Assembly (NCBI RefSeq): GCF_900107795.1
Contig: NZ_FNRL01000001.1
Coordinates: 182,544 to 246,543 of the forward strand
Direction: 5' to 3'
DNA length: 64,000 bases
Source: Chitinophaga terrae (ex Kim and Jung 2007)
GTDB taxonomy: Bacteria > Bacteroidota > Bacteroidia > Chitinophagales > Chitinophagaceae
A program made the translations under genes and the position numbers. The notes beneath the pieces are model-generated. The model saw nothing but the letters and a program-made list of their open reading frames with translations, had not been told where the DNA came from and did no database searches. This document shows, one piece after another, positions 29,201 to 36,894 of the stretch. Each line of letters starts with the position of its first letter. Position 1 is the stretch's first letter.

Positions 29201-30306
29201 TATTTGAAAAATTCAGCCGGGCGAGAGACCAGAAAGATTCCCTGCAAACAGGCTTCGGAATTGGTCTTTACCTGGTGAAACATTTTACAGAGAAACACCA
29301 TGGGCATATCACTTACCGGAGTGAAGTGAACCAGGGCACCGCGTTCATAATAACGTTGAAAAAAGGGTCTGCGCATTTCAGGGGTATGGAGCTGCACGAA
29401 GAGGCGCCGCCAAAATCTAACTTCCTGGAAGAACTGGCGCCCTCGGTTGAAAACCCGGTGTTACCATCGCCGGCTAAAGATGCAGAATTACCTACTACCA
29501 CGATCACAGAAAAGAAATCCATTTTACTGATCGATGATCATGATGAGATCAGGCAATACCTGAAACAACTCTTCCATGATAAATTCATTGTATATGAAGC
29601 CAGTGATGGCAATGCCGGTTTTGCGGCTGTGCAGAAGCTGATGCCCGACCTGGTGATCAGCGATATACAGATGGATGGAATGGACGGGATGGAGCTTTGC
29701 AACCGGATCAAACAAACGGATACTGTCAGCCATATCCCGGTTATTCTTCTTACGGGGTCGTCGGCCCAGGATACCCGGATCAAAGGCCTGGAAGGAGGCG
29801 CCGACGATTATATCACCAAGCCATTCGATAAAGATTTCCTGATGGCCAAGGTGAATAACATTATTAAGAACAGGAACAGGTTACAGCAATACTTCTTTGA
29901 CAACATTACCCTGAAGAACAGCAATATCAAGGTACCGGCAGAGTACCAGGATTTCCTTAAAAGATGTATAGAGATCATAGAGAACAACCTGGATGACGAA
30001 ACTTTCTCTATCAAGAAATTCACTATGGAAATAGGCATGAGCCATTCCAGTTTATATAAAAAGGTAAAATCCATATCCGGTCAGACTATTAATTCTTTTA
30101 TCCGGAGTATCCGTCTCCGGAAAGCGGCTGTTCTATTGTTAAAAGAAAATTGCACCATTACCCAGGCGGCCATGCAGGTAGGGATAGGCGATATTAAATA
30201 TTTCAGGGAGCAATTTGTCAAGTTGTTCGGGATGAACCCTTCTGATTACGTGAAAAAATACCGGCATTCGTTTAACCGGGATTTTAATGTGACGGAAAAC
30301 CAGTAA
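26251..30306 (+). CDS. Hybrid two-component system regulator of the polysaccharide utilization locus
   Basis: 1351 residues, all modules of a Bacteroidota HTCS in one chain. Order: signal peptide (1-24); periplasmic seven-bladed propeller repeats (about 30-690, e.g. DHKGFMWFGTYDGLNRYD); Y_Y_Y domain (about 700-765, NYAYRLKGWDNNW); one membrane helix (about 780-797); HisKA with VSHEFRTPLTLI (His near 831); ATPase domain (LLSNAFKFTPDNG, GFGIGLYLVKHF); receiver (SDIQMDGMDGMELC, Asp near 1137); and a C-terminal AraC-type helix-turn-helix (about 1255-1345). It should bind a liberated glycan fragment in the periplasm and activate the susCD genes immediately downstream. Confidence 0.95.
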   Translation: MCFVKKVYFTLLLIQIIIVPLFATEYPIRYLGIEDGLSNNAVTSVYQDHKGFMWFGTYDGLNRYDGYKFRIFRNKFGDSTTLVDNGVYTLADDPHHQLWVGARRGVCVFNPATEKFSIPRYQPANGDPAQPVNDNTHIIQSNDNGIILIGTENKGLLQFTGSSATGIQIPLAGRQTAYEVTAIKFVEQGTMAWVFVQHTGLCKYDVAARRLTVISREITKGNCLTTDAAGNIWVGTDNGVFRYLPSVGKYTPNALPVNSKVVNLYVDNAGVVWCASDGNGIYLISSPDQPGKPLTTPGSPQQLSSNAVYSLYEDRQGRKWVATLRGGINIIEPKRNPFTLVTPNNNSRLTSAADNFVFSFCEDSRQRIWVGTDGGGLKSWDRASNTWISFKQTAGTSHGISSNFITSIINDGDKGLWLSTWFGGVNHYNAATGTFDHYICFNPYTRAAENNVWLVYQDRQSTLWASTTNNGTMYRFNRPEQRFELFDSSLVNMQCLEEDKAGNLWGGNYSSVILIDRAHLQHKRFYVGYTIRSLHEDGENRFWVGTDGGGLLLFNRQTGQFSRFTTSEGLPSNSILRILEDSHGNLWLSTFNGICRFDPEKRSFRNFSASDGLQSNQFSFNAALKLQSGEFLFGGIRGFNMFFPDSVITQSPMPPVWLIAVKVNNTPITELGKYVTNRNRDEIEEITVPYDKATIAIDFVGLEYTSPDKINYAYRLKGWDNNWINAGQTRTANYTHLREGNYVFEVRASNADGVWGPDQQTISITVLPPWYRTWWAYLLYVGSTIAAIYLYISYRTREEKLKYEIRLAHLEKEKEKELNEKKLAFFTNVSHEFRTPLTLIINPLKALIQQKDNDELGIVYRNARRLLSLVDQLLLFRKADQEGDQLKVSRLDLVHLCQEVFQCFSQLAKSKHIDYQFRCGAEELELYGDSEKLEIILFNLLSNAFKFTPDNGNIILEVTEADDTVAITIKDSGPGISGNIGNRIFEKFSRARDQKDSLQTGFGIGLYLVKHFTEKHHGHITYRSEVNQGTAFIITLKKGSAHFRGMELHEEAPPKSNFLEELAPSVENPVLPSPAKDAELPTTTITEKKSILLIDDHDEIRQYLKQLFHDKFIVYEASDGNAGFAAVQKLMPDLVISDIQMDGMDGMELCNRIKQTDTVSHIPVILLTGSSAQDTRIKGLEGGADDYITKPFDKDFLMAKVNNIIKNRNRLQQYFFDNITLKNSNIKVPAEYQDFLKRCIEIIENNLDDETFSIKKFTMEIGMSHSSLYKKVKSISGQTINSFIRSIRLRKAAVLLLKENCTITQAAMQVGIGDIKYFREQFVKLFGMNPSDYVKKYRHSFNRDFNVTENQ

Positions 30307-30366
30307 GAACCGGGGCAATTTTCCCGATCGGCCATAGCAGGGGGTTTCATGGCTTGTTTTTGCAAG

Positions 30367-30422
30367 TTACCCCCTCTCGAATTTAACGATTTTACCCCCT
30401 TTTTTAAATGATTTACCCCCTC
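30367..30422 (+). promoter_or_regulatory. Three direct TTACCCCCT repeats upstream of susC
   Basis: TTACCCCCTC at 30367, TTACCCCCTT at 30392 and TTACCCCCTC at 30413, spaced 25 and 21 bases, about two helical turns. They lie in the 224 bp gap between the hybrid regulator and susC, 110-165 bases before the susC ATG. A G-run (30433-30438) and an inverted AGGGGGTTT (near 30347) add related half-sites. AraC-family proteins commonly bind such repeats, so these are candidate operators for the hybrid regulator; binding is inference. Confidence 0.5.
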
Positions 30423-30530
30423 TATGGAGTCTGGGGGGCATAGTACATTGCAGCTTTGCAGCTCGGGAACAAATGTTTCCGCAACCAAAATTTGAGTATT
30501 CCAATTCCAATTCATCAAATCTAATGCGTT

Positions 30531-33500
30531 ATGAAAAGAACTTTATCCGGAAGGGGCAGTCTATTATTTGTCCTGTTACGGAGCACCTCTTTGATGCTTA
30601 CCTTTCTTTTACTGCTGATCGGATCAGGAGCCTGGGCTCAGCAGGGAACTGTTACAGGAACAGTAACCTCCGGACCAGATCATGTTCCCGGCGTAACCGT
30701 AAGGATTAAGAACAAGACGACAGGTACCCTTACCAATGCCAACGGAAGTTTTTCAATCACCGCTGTACCGGGCGATACGCTGGTATTCAGCCATATGTCA
30801 TACCAGGAACAAATTTATGTAGTAAAGAACTTCTCGCCGGTTAAGATATCGCTTGACGGGTTGAGTAAAAGTGTAAATGAAGTAGTGGTAGTGGGATATG
30901 GCACCCAGAAAAAGGCTACCCTTACCGGGTCTATTTCGGTAGTAAAGGGTGCAGAGCTGGTACAAAGCCCGCAGCCCAACGTATCCAACTCGCTGACCGG
31001 CCGTTTCCCCGGTATTATCGCCAACAACCGTTCCGGAGAACCGGGATACGATGGTTCCAGGATCACCATCCGCGGCCTTGCCACTACCGGGAATAACGAC
31101 GTATTGATGGTAGTGGATGGAGTACCCGGCCAGATCGGAGGTCTTGAACGCCTGGACCCTAATGATATCGAGAGCATATCAATCCTGAAAGACGCTTCTG
31201 CTGCCATTTACGGAAGCCGGGCGGCAAATGGGGTAATGCTGATCACTACCAAACAGGGACAAACCGGTAAACCGGTTATCAACTATTTCTTCAACCAGGG
31301 CTTTTCGTCGCCTACCCGCCTGCCTAAAATGGCGGATGCGGCTACCTATGCCCAGATCATGAACGAGATCCAGTATTACAATAACCCGGCAGGAGGAATG
31401 AACCAGTTCTACAGCGCCGAACAGCTTCAAAAATTTAAAGACGGGTCAGACCCGGTTAATTATCCGAATACCGATTGGCAAAAAGCAACGCTGAGGAAAA
31501 TGACCACCCAGAACCAGCATAGCCTGTCTGTAAGAGGAGGAAGCGACAATATAAAATATTACCTGTCGATCGGTATGATCAACCAGAATGGTTTGTACAA
31601 AGACGGGGCAACAAAATACAACCAATACAACTTCAGGTCTAATATCACGGCAGATGTTACCAGCCGTTTGAAAGTAGGATTATATCTTTCCGGCCGCCAG
31701 GAAGACCGGCAGTACCCTACCACCGGTGCAGGAGCTATCTTCAGGGGCATCTACAGGGCCTACCCGACGGTGCTGGACAGATACCCTAATGGTTTGCCAA
31801 CCACCGGGATCGAAAACAACAACCCTATCATGCAGGTTACAGATGCGGGCGGGCTTAACAGGAATCCTTCCCAGGTATTCAATGGAATACTGAAAGGCAG
31901 TTACGCCATACCGGGAGTAGAAGGTCTGTCGCTCGACGGTTACCTCTCTGCTGATAAAAGCTGGAATTTTGGCAAAAACTTCAGCACTCCATACAAAGTA
32001 TATACGCTCAATAAAACAACCGGTGCATACGACCCTACAGTGGTTGGCGGTTCCAATGGCCTGCCTACATTGAACGAGTCGCAGGAAAACGTGACTATGA
32101 TCACATCCAACATCAAGCTGAACTTTGCACGTCATTTCGGCGCACATAACGTCAACGCATTTGTCGGATATGAACAAAGCAAAACATCCGACGAGCTGTT
32201 TGGAGCATCCCGCCGTAACTTCCCTACCCCGCAGGCGCCTGAATTATCGCAGGGCGGCGCTGCGGCTACGGATAAAGACAACTTTGGTTCGAGCTGGAAT
32301 TTTACCAGAAGAAGTATCCTGGGCCGGCTGGCTTATGACTACCAGGAAAAATACCTCCTGGAATTGCAGGCCCGTCGCGATGGTTCTTCTACCTTCCCTG
32401 AAGGCAAGCAATGGGGTTTCTTCCCTTCCGTGTCTGCCGGCTGGCGTATCACCAACGAGTCATGGTTCAAGCCTGTTAAGTTTATCAACGACCTGAAACT
32501 GAGAGGATCTTATGGTTCCCTGGGTAACGATAACGTAGGAATGTTCCAGTATTTCAACAACTACTCTTTCGTTAACCAGTATGTGCTGAACGGCGTAATA
32601 CAAACAGGTATTGACCTCACCAAGCTGGCCAATCCCAATATTACCTGGGAGGTAGCAAAGAAAATGGACCTGGGGTTAAACATGACCTTCCTGAAAGATT
32701 TCTACCTGGAATTTGTCTACTTCCAGCAGAAAAGATCTAAGATCCTTACCCAGCGCAATTCTTCCGTACCTCAGTTATCCGGTATCGTAAACCCGGTTGG
32801 TTCAGATCCATTGGTACCGGCAGAGAATATTGGTAAAGTGAACAGCGGCGGTATCGAAGGATTGCTGGGTTATACCCATACTACCAAAGGAGGCTTCCGT
32901 TACGACATTTCCGGTAACATAACCTATGCTAAGAACAAGATCATTTTTATAGATGAAGCAGCAGGAGCACTGTCTTACCAACGTCAGACAGGACGCCCGA
33001 TGAACACTTACCTGCTTTACAATGCTATCGGCATCTTCAGAACGCAGGAAGATCTCGATAAATATCCTCACCTGCCTGGAGCTAAACTGGGTGACCTGAT
33101 CCTGGAAGATTACAATAACGACAAACAGATCACCGCCGACGACCAGGTAAGATCCAAATACGGCAATATCCCGGAAATCACGTATGGCCTTTCCCTGAAT
33201 GGCAGCTACAAAGGGTTTGATCTCTTTATCTTATTTGCAGGCCAAACGCATGTAAGCCAGTATGTGTTGCCTGAATCAGGAACCATCGGCAATTTTTACA
33301 GCAGCTGGGCAGATAACCGCTGGAGCCCCGACAATGTTAACGGCAGCTATCCACGCGTCGATGAACGGGCTTCCTCTTCTGTGAACGGAGGACGGTATCC
33401 AAATACCTTCTGGATGAACAATGCTTCATTCCTCCGCCTGAAGAATGTATCGCTTGGTTATACCATCCATTCAGATCTTTTAACCCGCTGGAAAGTATCC

Positions 33501-33641
33501 AGCCTGCGGATCTATGCCAACGCATTCAACCTCCTGACCTTTACCAGGGTTAAAGACTATGATCCGGAAGGAGATAGCGGCAGCGGCCAGTTTTACCCGC
33601 AGCAGCGTATCATGAACATTGGCGTAAACCTGAAGTTCTAA
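30531..33641 (+). CDS. SusC/RagA family TonB-dependent outer-membrane transporter
   Basis: 1036 residues. After a long signal peptide (to about residue 36, GAWA) comes a carboxypeptidase-D-like domain (VTGTVTSGPDHVPGVTVRIK), then the TonB-box region and the SusC-type plug: VVVVGYGTQKKATLTGSI, ITIRGLATTGNNDVLMVVDG and DIESISILKDASAAIYGSR. The rest is the 22-strand barrel ending QRIMNIGVNLKF. With SusD it imports oligosaccharides across the outer membrane using TonB energy. It is the first structural gene of the locus and lies directly upstream of susD. Confidence 0.97.
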   Translation: MKRTLSGRGSLLFVLLRSTSLMLTFLLLLIGSGAWAQQGTVTGTVTSGPDHVPGVTVRIKNKTTGTLTNANGSFSITAVPGDTLVFSHMSYQEQIYVVKNFSPVKISLDGLSKSVNEVVVVGYGTQKKATLTGSISVVKGAELVQSPQPNVSNSLTGRFPGIIANNRSGEPGYDGSRITIRGLATTGNNDVLMVVDGVPGQIGGLERLDPNDIESISILKDASAAIYGSRAANGVMLITTKQGQTGKPVINYFFNQGFSSPTRLPKMADAATYAQIMNEIQYYNNPAGGMNQFYSAEQLQKFKDGSDPVNYPNTDWQKATLRKMTTQNQHSLSVRGGSDNIKYYLSIGMINQNGLYKDGATKYNQYNFRSNITADVTSRLKVGLYLSGRQEDRQYPTTGAGAIFRGIYRAYPTVLDRYPNGLPTTGIENNNPIMQVTDAGGLNRNPSQVFNGILKGSYAIPGVEGLSLDGYLSADKSWNFGKNFSTPYKVYTLNKTTGAYDPTVVGGSNGLPTLNESQENVTMITSNIKLNFARHFGAHNVNAFVGYEQSKTSDELFGASRRNFPTPQAPELSQGGAAATDKDNFGSSWNFTRRSILGRLAYDYQEKYLLELQARRDGSSTFPEGKQWGFFPSVSAGWRITNESWFKPVKFINDLKLRGSYGSLGNDNVGMFQYFNNYSFVNQYVLNGVIQTGIDLTKLANPNITWEVAKKMDLGLNMTFLKDFYLEFVYFQQKRSKILTQRNSSVPQLSGIVNPVGSDPLVPAENIGKVNSGGIEGLLGYTHTTKGGFRYDISGNITYAKNKIIFIDEAAGALSYQRQTGRPMNTYLLYNAIGIFRTQEDLDKYPHLPGAKLGDLILEDYNNDKQITADDQVRSKYGNIPEITYGLSLNGSYKGFDLFILFAGQTHVSQYVLPESGTIGNFYSSWADNRWSPDNVNGSYPRVDERASSSVNGGRYPNTFWMNNASFLRLKNVSLGYTIHSDLLTRWKVSSLRIYANAFNLLTFTRVKDYDPEGDSGSGQFYPQQRIMNIGVNLKF

Positions 33642-33651
33642 CCCAACAAAA

Positions 33652-35331
33652 ATGATTACAATGAAAACTAGCAATATAATATGCGGTCTTGCCCTCGCAG
33701 CAGCCGGATTAATATCTTCCTGTAAGAAAGATTACCTGAATATCGTACCTACCGACCGTATACTCGGCAGCGCCGTGCTGGCCGATTCCATGCTGTTCCA
33801 GGATTATATCATCAACCGGTATATGAGCATCCGGTTGCAGGATAAAGAAGGAGAAGGCACCAATCCAGGCTTTGGCCGCGGCTTTGAATACGGTTTGTGG
33901 AGTTCCATTTCCGACGAATCCATTTATAACAACGACGACAATACCTGGGTGATACAACAGGGACAAATGGCGCCTGAAAATACAGGTATTGCCGGTACTA
34001 TCTGGGGCAGAAGCTACAGGAGCATACGGGAATGCAACTTCGCCCTTAACAATATAGACAGCGTTGCTATGAGCGACGGGCTGAAGAAAAAACTGAGAGC
34101 AGAATTACGTTTCATCAGGGCGTTCAGGTACCATGATCTTATCCGTAACTATGGCGGAGTAGTGCTGATGGGTGACAAAGAATATAGCCTGAGCGATAAT
34201 CTTACTAACCCGGATATGTTCAAAAGATCTACGATCAAGGAATGTATTGATTATGTAACAGGCGAGCTAACTGCTGCGGCGGCAGATCTTCCACTTAAAA
34301 ATAATGATAGCTGGCTGTTGGGGCGCGCAACCAAAGGCGCAGCGCTGGCCCTGAAAGCAAGACTGTTGTTATATGCCGCAAGCCCGCTTTACAATGCAGG
34401 CAGCTGGCAGGCAGCTGCAGATGCGGCGAAGGCCGTAATGGAACTTTCCCAATACAGCATCGACAACGACTATGCTAAATTATTCCTCAGTCCCAACAGC
34501 AACGAGATCATTTTTGAACGCGTTTATGCTGTCAGCGCCCGCCACGTATGCCTGGAGATCTCCAACGGTCCCAACGGTTATAACGGATGGGCAGGAAACA
34601 CACCGTTGCAGAACTTAGTGGATGCATATGAAATGAGCAACGGTAAACCCATCTCCGATCCAGCTTCCGGTTATGATCCGCAAAACCCTTATGCCAACAG
34701 GGATGCCCGTTTCTATGCTTCCATTTTGTATAATGGCGCACCGTACAGGAATTCGACTATCCAGGTGTTTACACCAGGCGGTAAAGACAGTAAAGACGGC
34801 CCTTCAAACTGGAACACTACCAAAACAGGTTACTACCTGCGTAAGTTCATGGACGATAAAAACCCTATTGATAACCCTTGGGATGTAGCTGGTTTGCAGC
34901 CCTGGATCTATATGCGTTATGCAGAAGTATTGCTGAACTATGCAGAAGCGGAGAACGAAGCTGTTGGTCCTAACGCCAGCGTGTATGAGGCTATTAACCA
35001 GATCAGGCAGCGCGCGAGCGTAAAACAGCCGCCGCTCACGCCGGGTCTGAGCCAAAGCGAAATGAGGGAAGCGATCAGGAGGGAACGCCAGGTGGAACTG
35101 GCCTTTGAAGAACATCGTTTCTATGATGTACGCCGTTGGAAAATAGCCGATGTAACTGAAAATACGCCAGCTTACGGTATAGACGTAACAGTTAGCAACG
35201 GCGTTTACAAGTATACACGAAAAGTAGCGCTGGCCAACCGCGCATTCAAGACAAAACATTACTGGCTGCCTATTCCGCGCGCCGAAATACAGGCGTCCAA
35301 TAACCAGCTGGAGCAGAATTTTGGCTATTAG
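33652..35331 (+). CDS. SusD/RagB family surface glycan-binding lipoprotein
   Basis: 559 residues from ATG 33652; ATG 33661 (MKTSNII...) is equally possible and gives a more compact signal peptide. The lipobox is LISSC. Family features are FIRAFRYHDLIRNYGGVVLMG, ALKARLLLYAASPLYN, MRYAEVLLNYAEAENEA, INQIRQRASV and RRERQVELAFEEHRFYDVRRW, then YWLPIPRAEIQASNNQLEQNFGY at the C-terminus, all standard for SusD. It caps the SusC barrel from outside the cell and helps capture the substrate. It starts 10 bases after susC. Confidence 0.96.
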   Translation: MITMKTSNIICGLALAAAGLISSCKKDYLNIVPTDRILGSAVLADSMLFQDYIINRYMSIRLQDKEGEGTNPGFGRGFEYGLWSSISDESIYNNDDNTWVIQQGQMAPENTGIAGTIWGRSYRSIRECNFALNNIDSVAMSDGLKKKLRAELRFIRAFRYHDLIRNYGGVVLMGDKEYSLSDNLTNPDMFKRSTIKECIDYVTGELTAAAADLPLKNNDSWLLGRATKGAALALKARLLLYAASPLYNAGSWQAAADAAKAVMELSQYSIDNDYAKLFLSPNSNEIIFERVYAVSARHVCLEISNGPNGYNGWAGNTPLQNLVDAYEMSNGKPISDPASGYDPQNPYANRDARFYASILYNGAPYRNSTIQVFTPGGKDSKDGPSNWNTTKTGYYLRKFMDDKNPIDNPWDVAGLQPWIYMRYAEVLLNYAEAENEAVGPNASVYEAINQIRQRASVKQPPLTPGLSQSEMREAIRRERQVELAFEEHRFYDVRRWKIADVTENTPAYGIDVTVSNGVYKYTRKVALANRAFKTKHYWLPIPRAEIQASNNQLEQNFGY

Positions 35332-35345
35332 AAATATTTAACGCC

Positions 35346-35379
35346 TATTTTTGCAAACTTACTAAGCCTCCGCGGAGGC
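35346..35379 (+). promoter_or_regulatory. Possible internal promoter and palindrome before the GH30 gene
   Basis: TATTTTTG (35346-35353) matches TAnnTTTG; a TTTG at 35320-35323 lies 22 bases upstream. Just downstream is the perfect 14-base palindrome GCCTCCGCGGAGGC (35366-35379), near the expected transcript start. It could be an operator or a 5' stem-loop that sets enzyme levels apart from susCD levels. Confidence 0.4.
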
Positions 35380-35398
35380 GGTTAACTGTTATTTGTCT

Positions 35399-36880
35399 AT
35401 GAAGCAGATCTTATGTTGTTTGCCGCTACTGGGACTAATGCTGCAAAAGGCAGCTTCCCAGTCGCATGTTCTGAATATAGATCCGGGAAAAACGGTACAA
35501 TCCATTCATAATTTCGCCGCCTCCGATGCATGGTCCTGCCAGTTTGTTGGAAACTGGCAGGATAGTAAGCGCAATCAAATGGCCGACTGGCTATTCAGCA
35601 TGGATACAACCGCCAGCGGGCAGCCGCGTGGAATAGGCTTGTCTATGTGGCGTTTCAATATAGGCGCCGGAAGCGCAGAACAGGGCGACAGCAGCGGCAT
35701 ACGTGATGTATGGCGCAGGGCTGAATCGTTCTTCGGTCCCAACCAGGACTACGATTGGAACAAACAGGCCGGCCAACGCTGGTTCCTGCAAGCCGCCAAA
35801 GAGCGGGGAGTAAAGCAGTTCCTCGGGTTCCTGAATAGTCCGCCGGTCGCTTTCACCCGAAACGGTAAAGCATTTGCCTATAAGGGTAAATGCAATATTG
35901 CACCGGAACAATACCAGGCAGCAGCCGACTATATTACCGCCGTAGTGCAGGGCATACGCCGTACGATGGGCATTACCTTCAATTTTATCAGCCCGGTGAA
36001 TGAGCCGCAGTGGGACTGGAGTGACGGAGGCCAGGAAGGGTGCCCTTATGATAACGATGAAATTGCAGGATTTACCAAAGCTATTGCAAAGACTTTCCAG
36101 CGGGCTAAACTGCCAACCCAGTTGCTGCTTACAGAAGCAGGACAGCTGAACTACCTGTATTCTTCCCATGGCAAAGCAGCCAGGGGGCAACAGATAGAAA
36201 CATTTTTCGGAAAAGGCGCACCTGAAAAGGTTTATAAAGGAATAGCCGGGCATAGTTATTTCACCACATCGCCTGAAGATACGGCCATTGCTATACGAAA
36301 AAGAGTAGCCGCGGCCCTGAAGGGCATTGAGTTCTGGCAGTCGGAGTATTGCATACTGGGCGATAATGCCGGTGAAATAAACGGGGGCGGCAGAGACCTG
36401 GGAATGGATGCAGCGCTTTATATAGCCCGCGTCATACACACAGACCTGGCAGTGGCCAATGCCTCGGCATGGCAATGGTGGCTGGCAATATCGCCTTACC
36501 AGTATAAAGACGGGCTGATTTACGTAGATAAGCAGGAAAATGATGGCGAGATCCATGACAGCAAGATGTTATGGGCGTTTGGCAACTATAGCAGGTTTAT
36601 CCGTCCGGGCGCCAAACGGGTGATGTTAAGCGATGAAGAAAACACGGGGAAGGATATACGAATTTCTGCGTTCGTCAATACCAATCGCCAGCTCTGTATA
36701 GTGATCATCAACAGCGGGAACAGGCAGGAAACTATTGATATTCGTTGCAAAGGCCTGAAGAAAGGGAACATGCGAAGCTATACTACGAACAGCGAGGGGA
36801 ACCTGCAGCCAGGTTTCGTTAACGGTGAAGCAGTTATTCCTGCCCGTGCCGTGGTAACGTTAACAGGAAATATTCAATAA
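35399..36880 (+). CDS. Glycoside hydrolase family 30 enzyme (probable endo-beta-1,6-galactanase)
   Basis: 493 residues with a signal peptide (1-22, ending AASQ). GH30 layout: FAASDAWSCQFVGNW and GIGLSMWRFNIGAGSAEQ at the start of the barrel, the acid/base Glu in FISPVNEPQWDW (near residue 200) and the nucleophile Glu in EFWQSEYCIL (near 315), then a beta-sandwich ending with ARAVVTLTGNIQ. The subtype looks like the bacterial beta-1,6-galactanase group; the neighbouring GH35 supports a galactan substrate, but specificity remains inference. A TTG at 35393 is ignored in favour of ATG 35399. Confidence 0.85.
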   Translation: MKQILCCLPLLGLMLQKAASQSHVLNIDPGKTVQSIHNFAASDAWSCQFVGNWQDSKRNQMADWLFSMDTTASGQPRGIGLSMWRFNIGAGSAEQGDSSGIRDVWRRAESFFGPNQDYDWNKQAGQRWFLQAAKERGVKQFLGFLNSPPVAFTRNGKAFAYKGKCNIAPEQYQAAADYITAVVQGIRRTMGITFNFISPVNEPQWDWSDGGQEGCPYDNDEIAGFTKAIAKTFQRAKLPTQLLLTEAGQLNYLYSSHGKAARGQQIETFFGKGAPEKVYKGIAGHSYFTTSPEDTAIAIRKRVAAALKGIEFWQSEYCILGDNAGEINGGGRDLGMDAALYIARVIHTDLAVANASAWQWWLAISPYQYKDGLIYVDKQENDGEIHDSKMLWAFGNYSRFIRPGAKRVMLSDEENTGKDIRISAFVNTNRQLCIVIINSGNRQETIDIRCKGLKKGNMRSYTTNSEGNLQPGFVNGEAVIPARAVVTLTGNIQ

Positions 36881-36894
36881 CAAACAGAAAAGCA

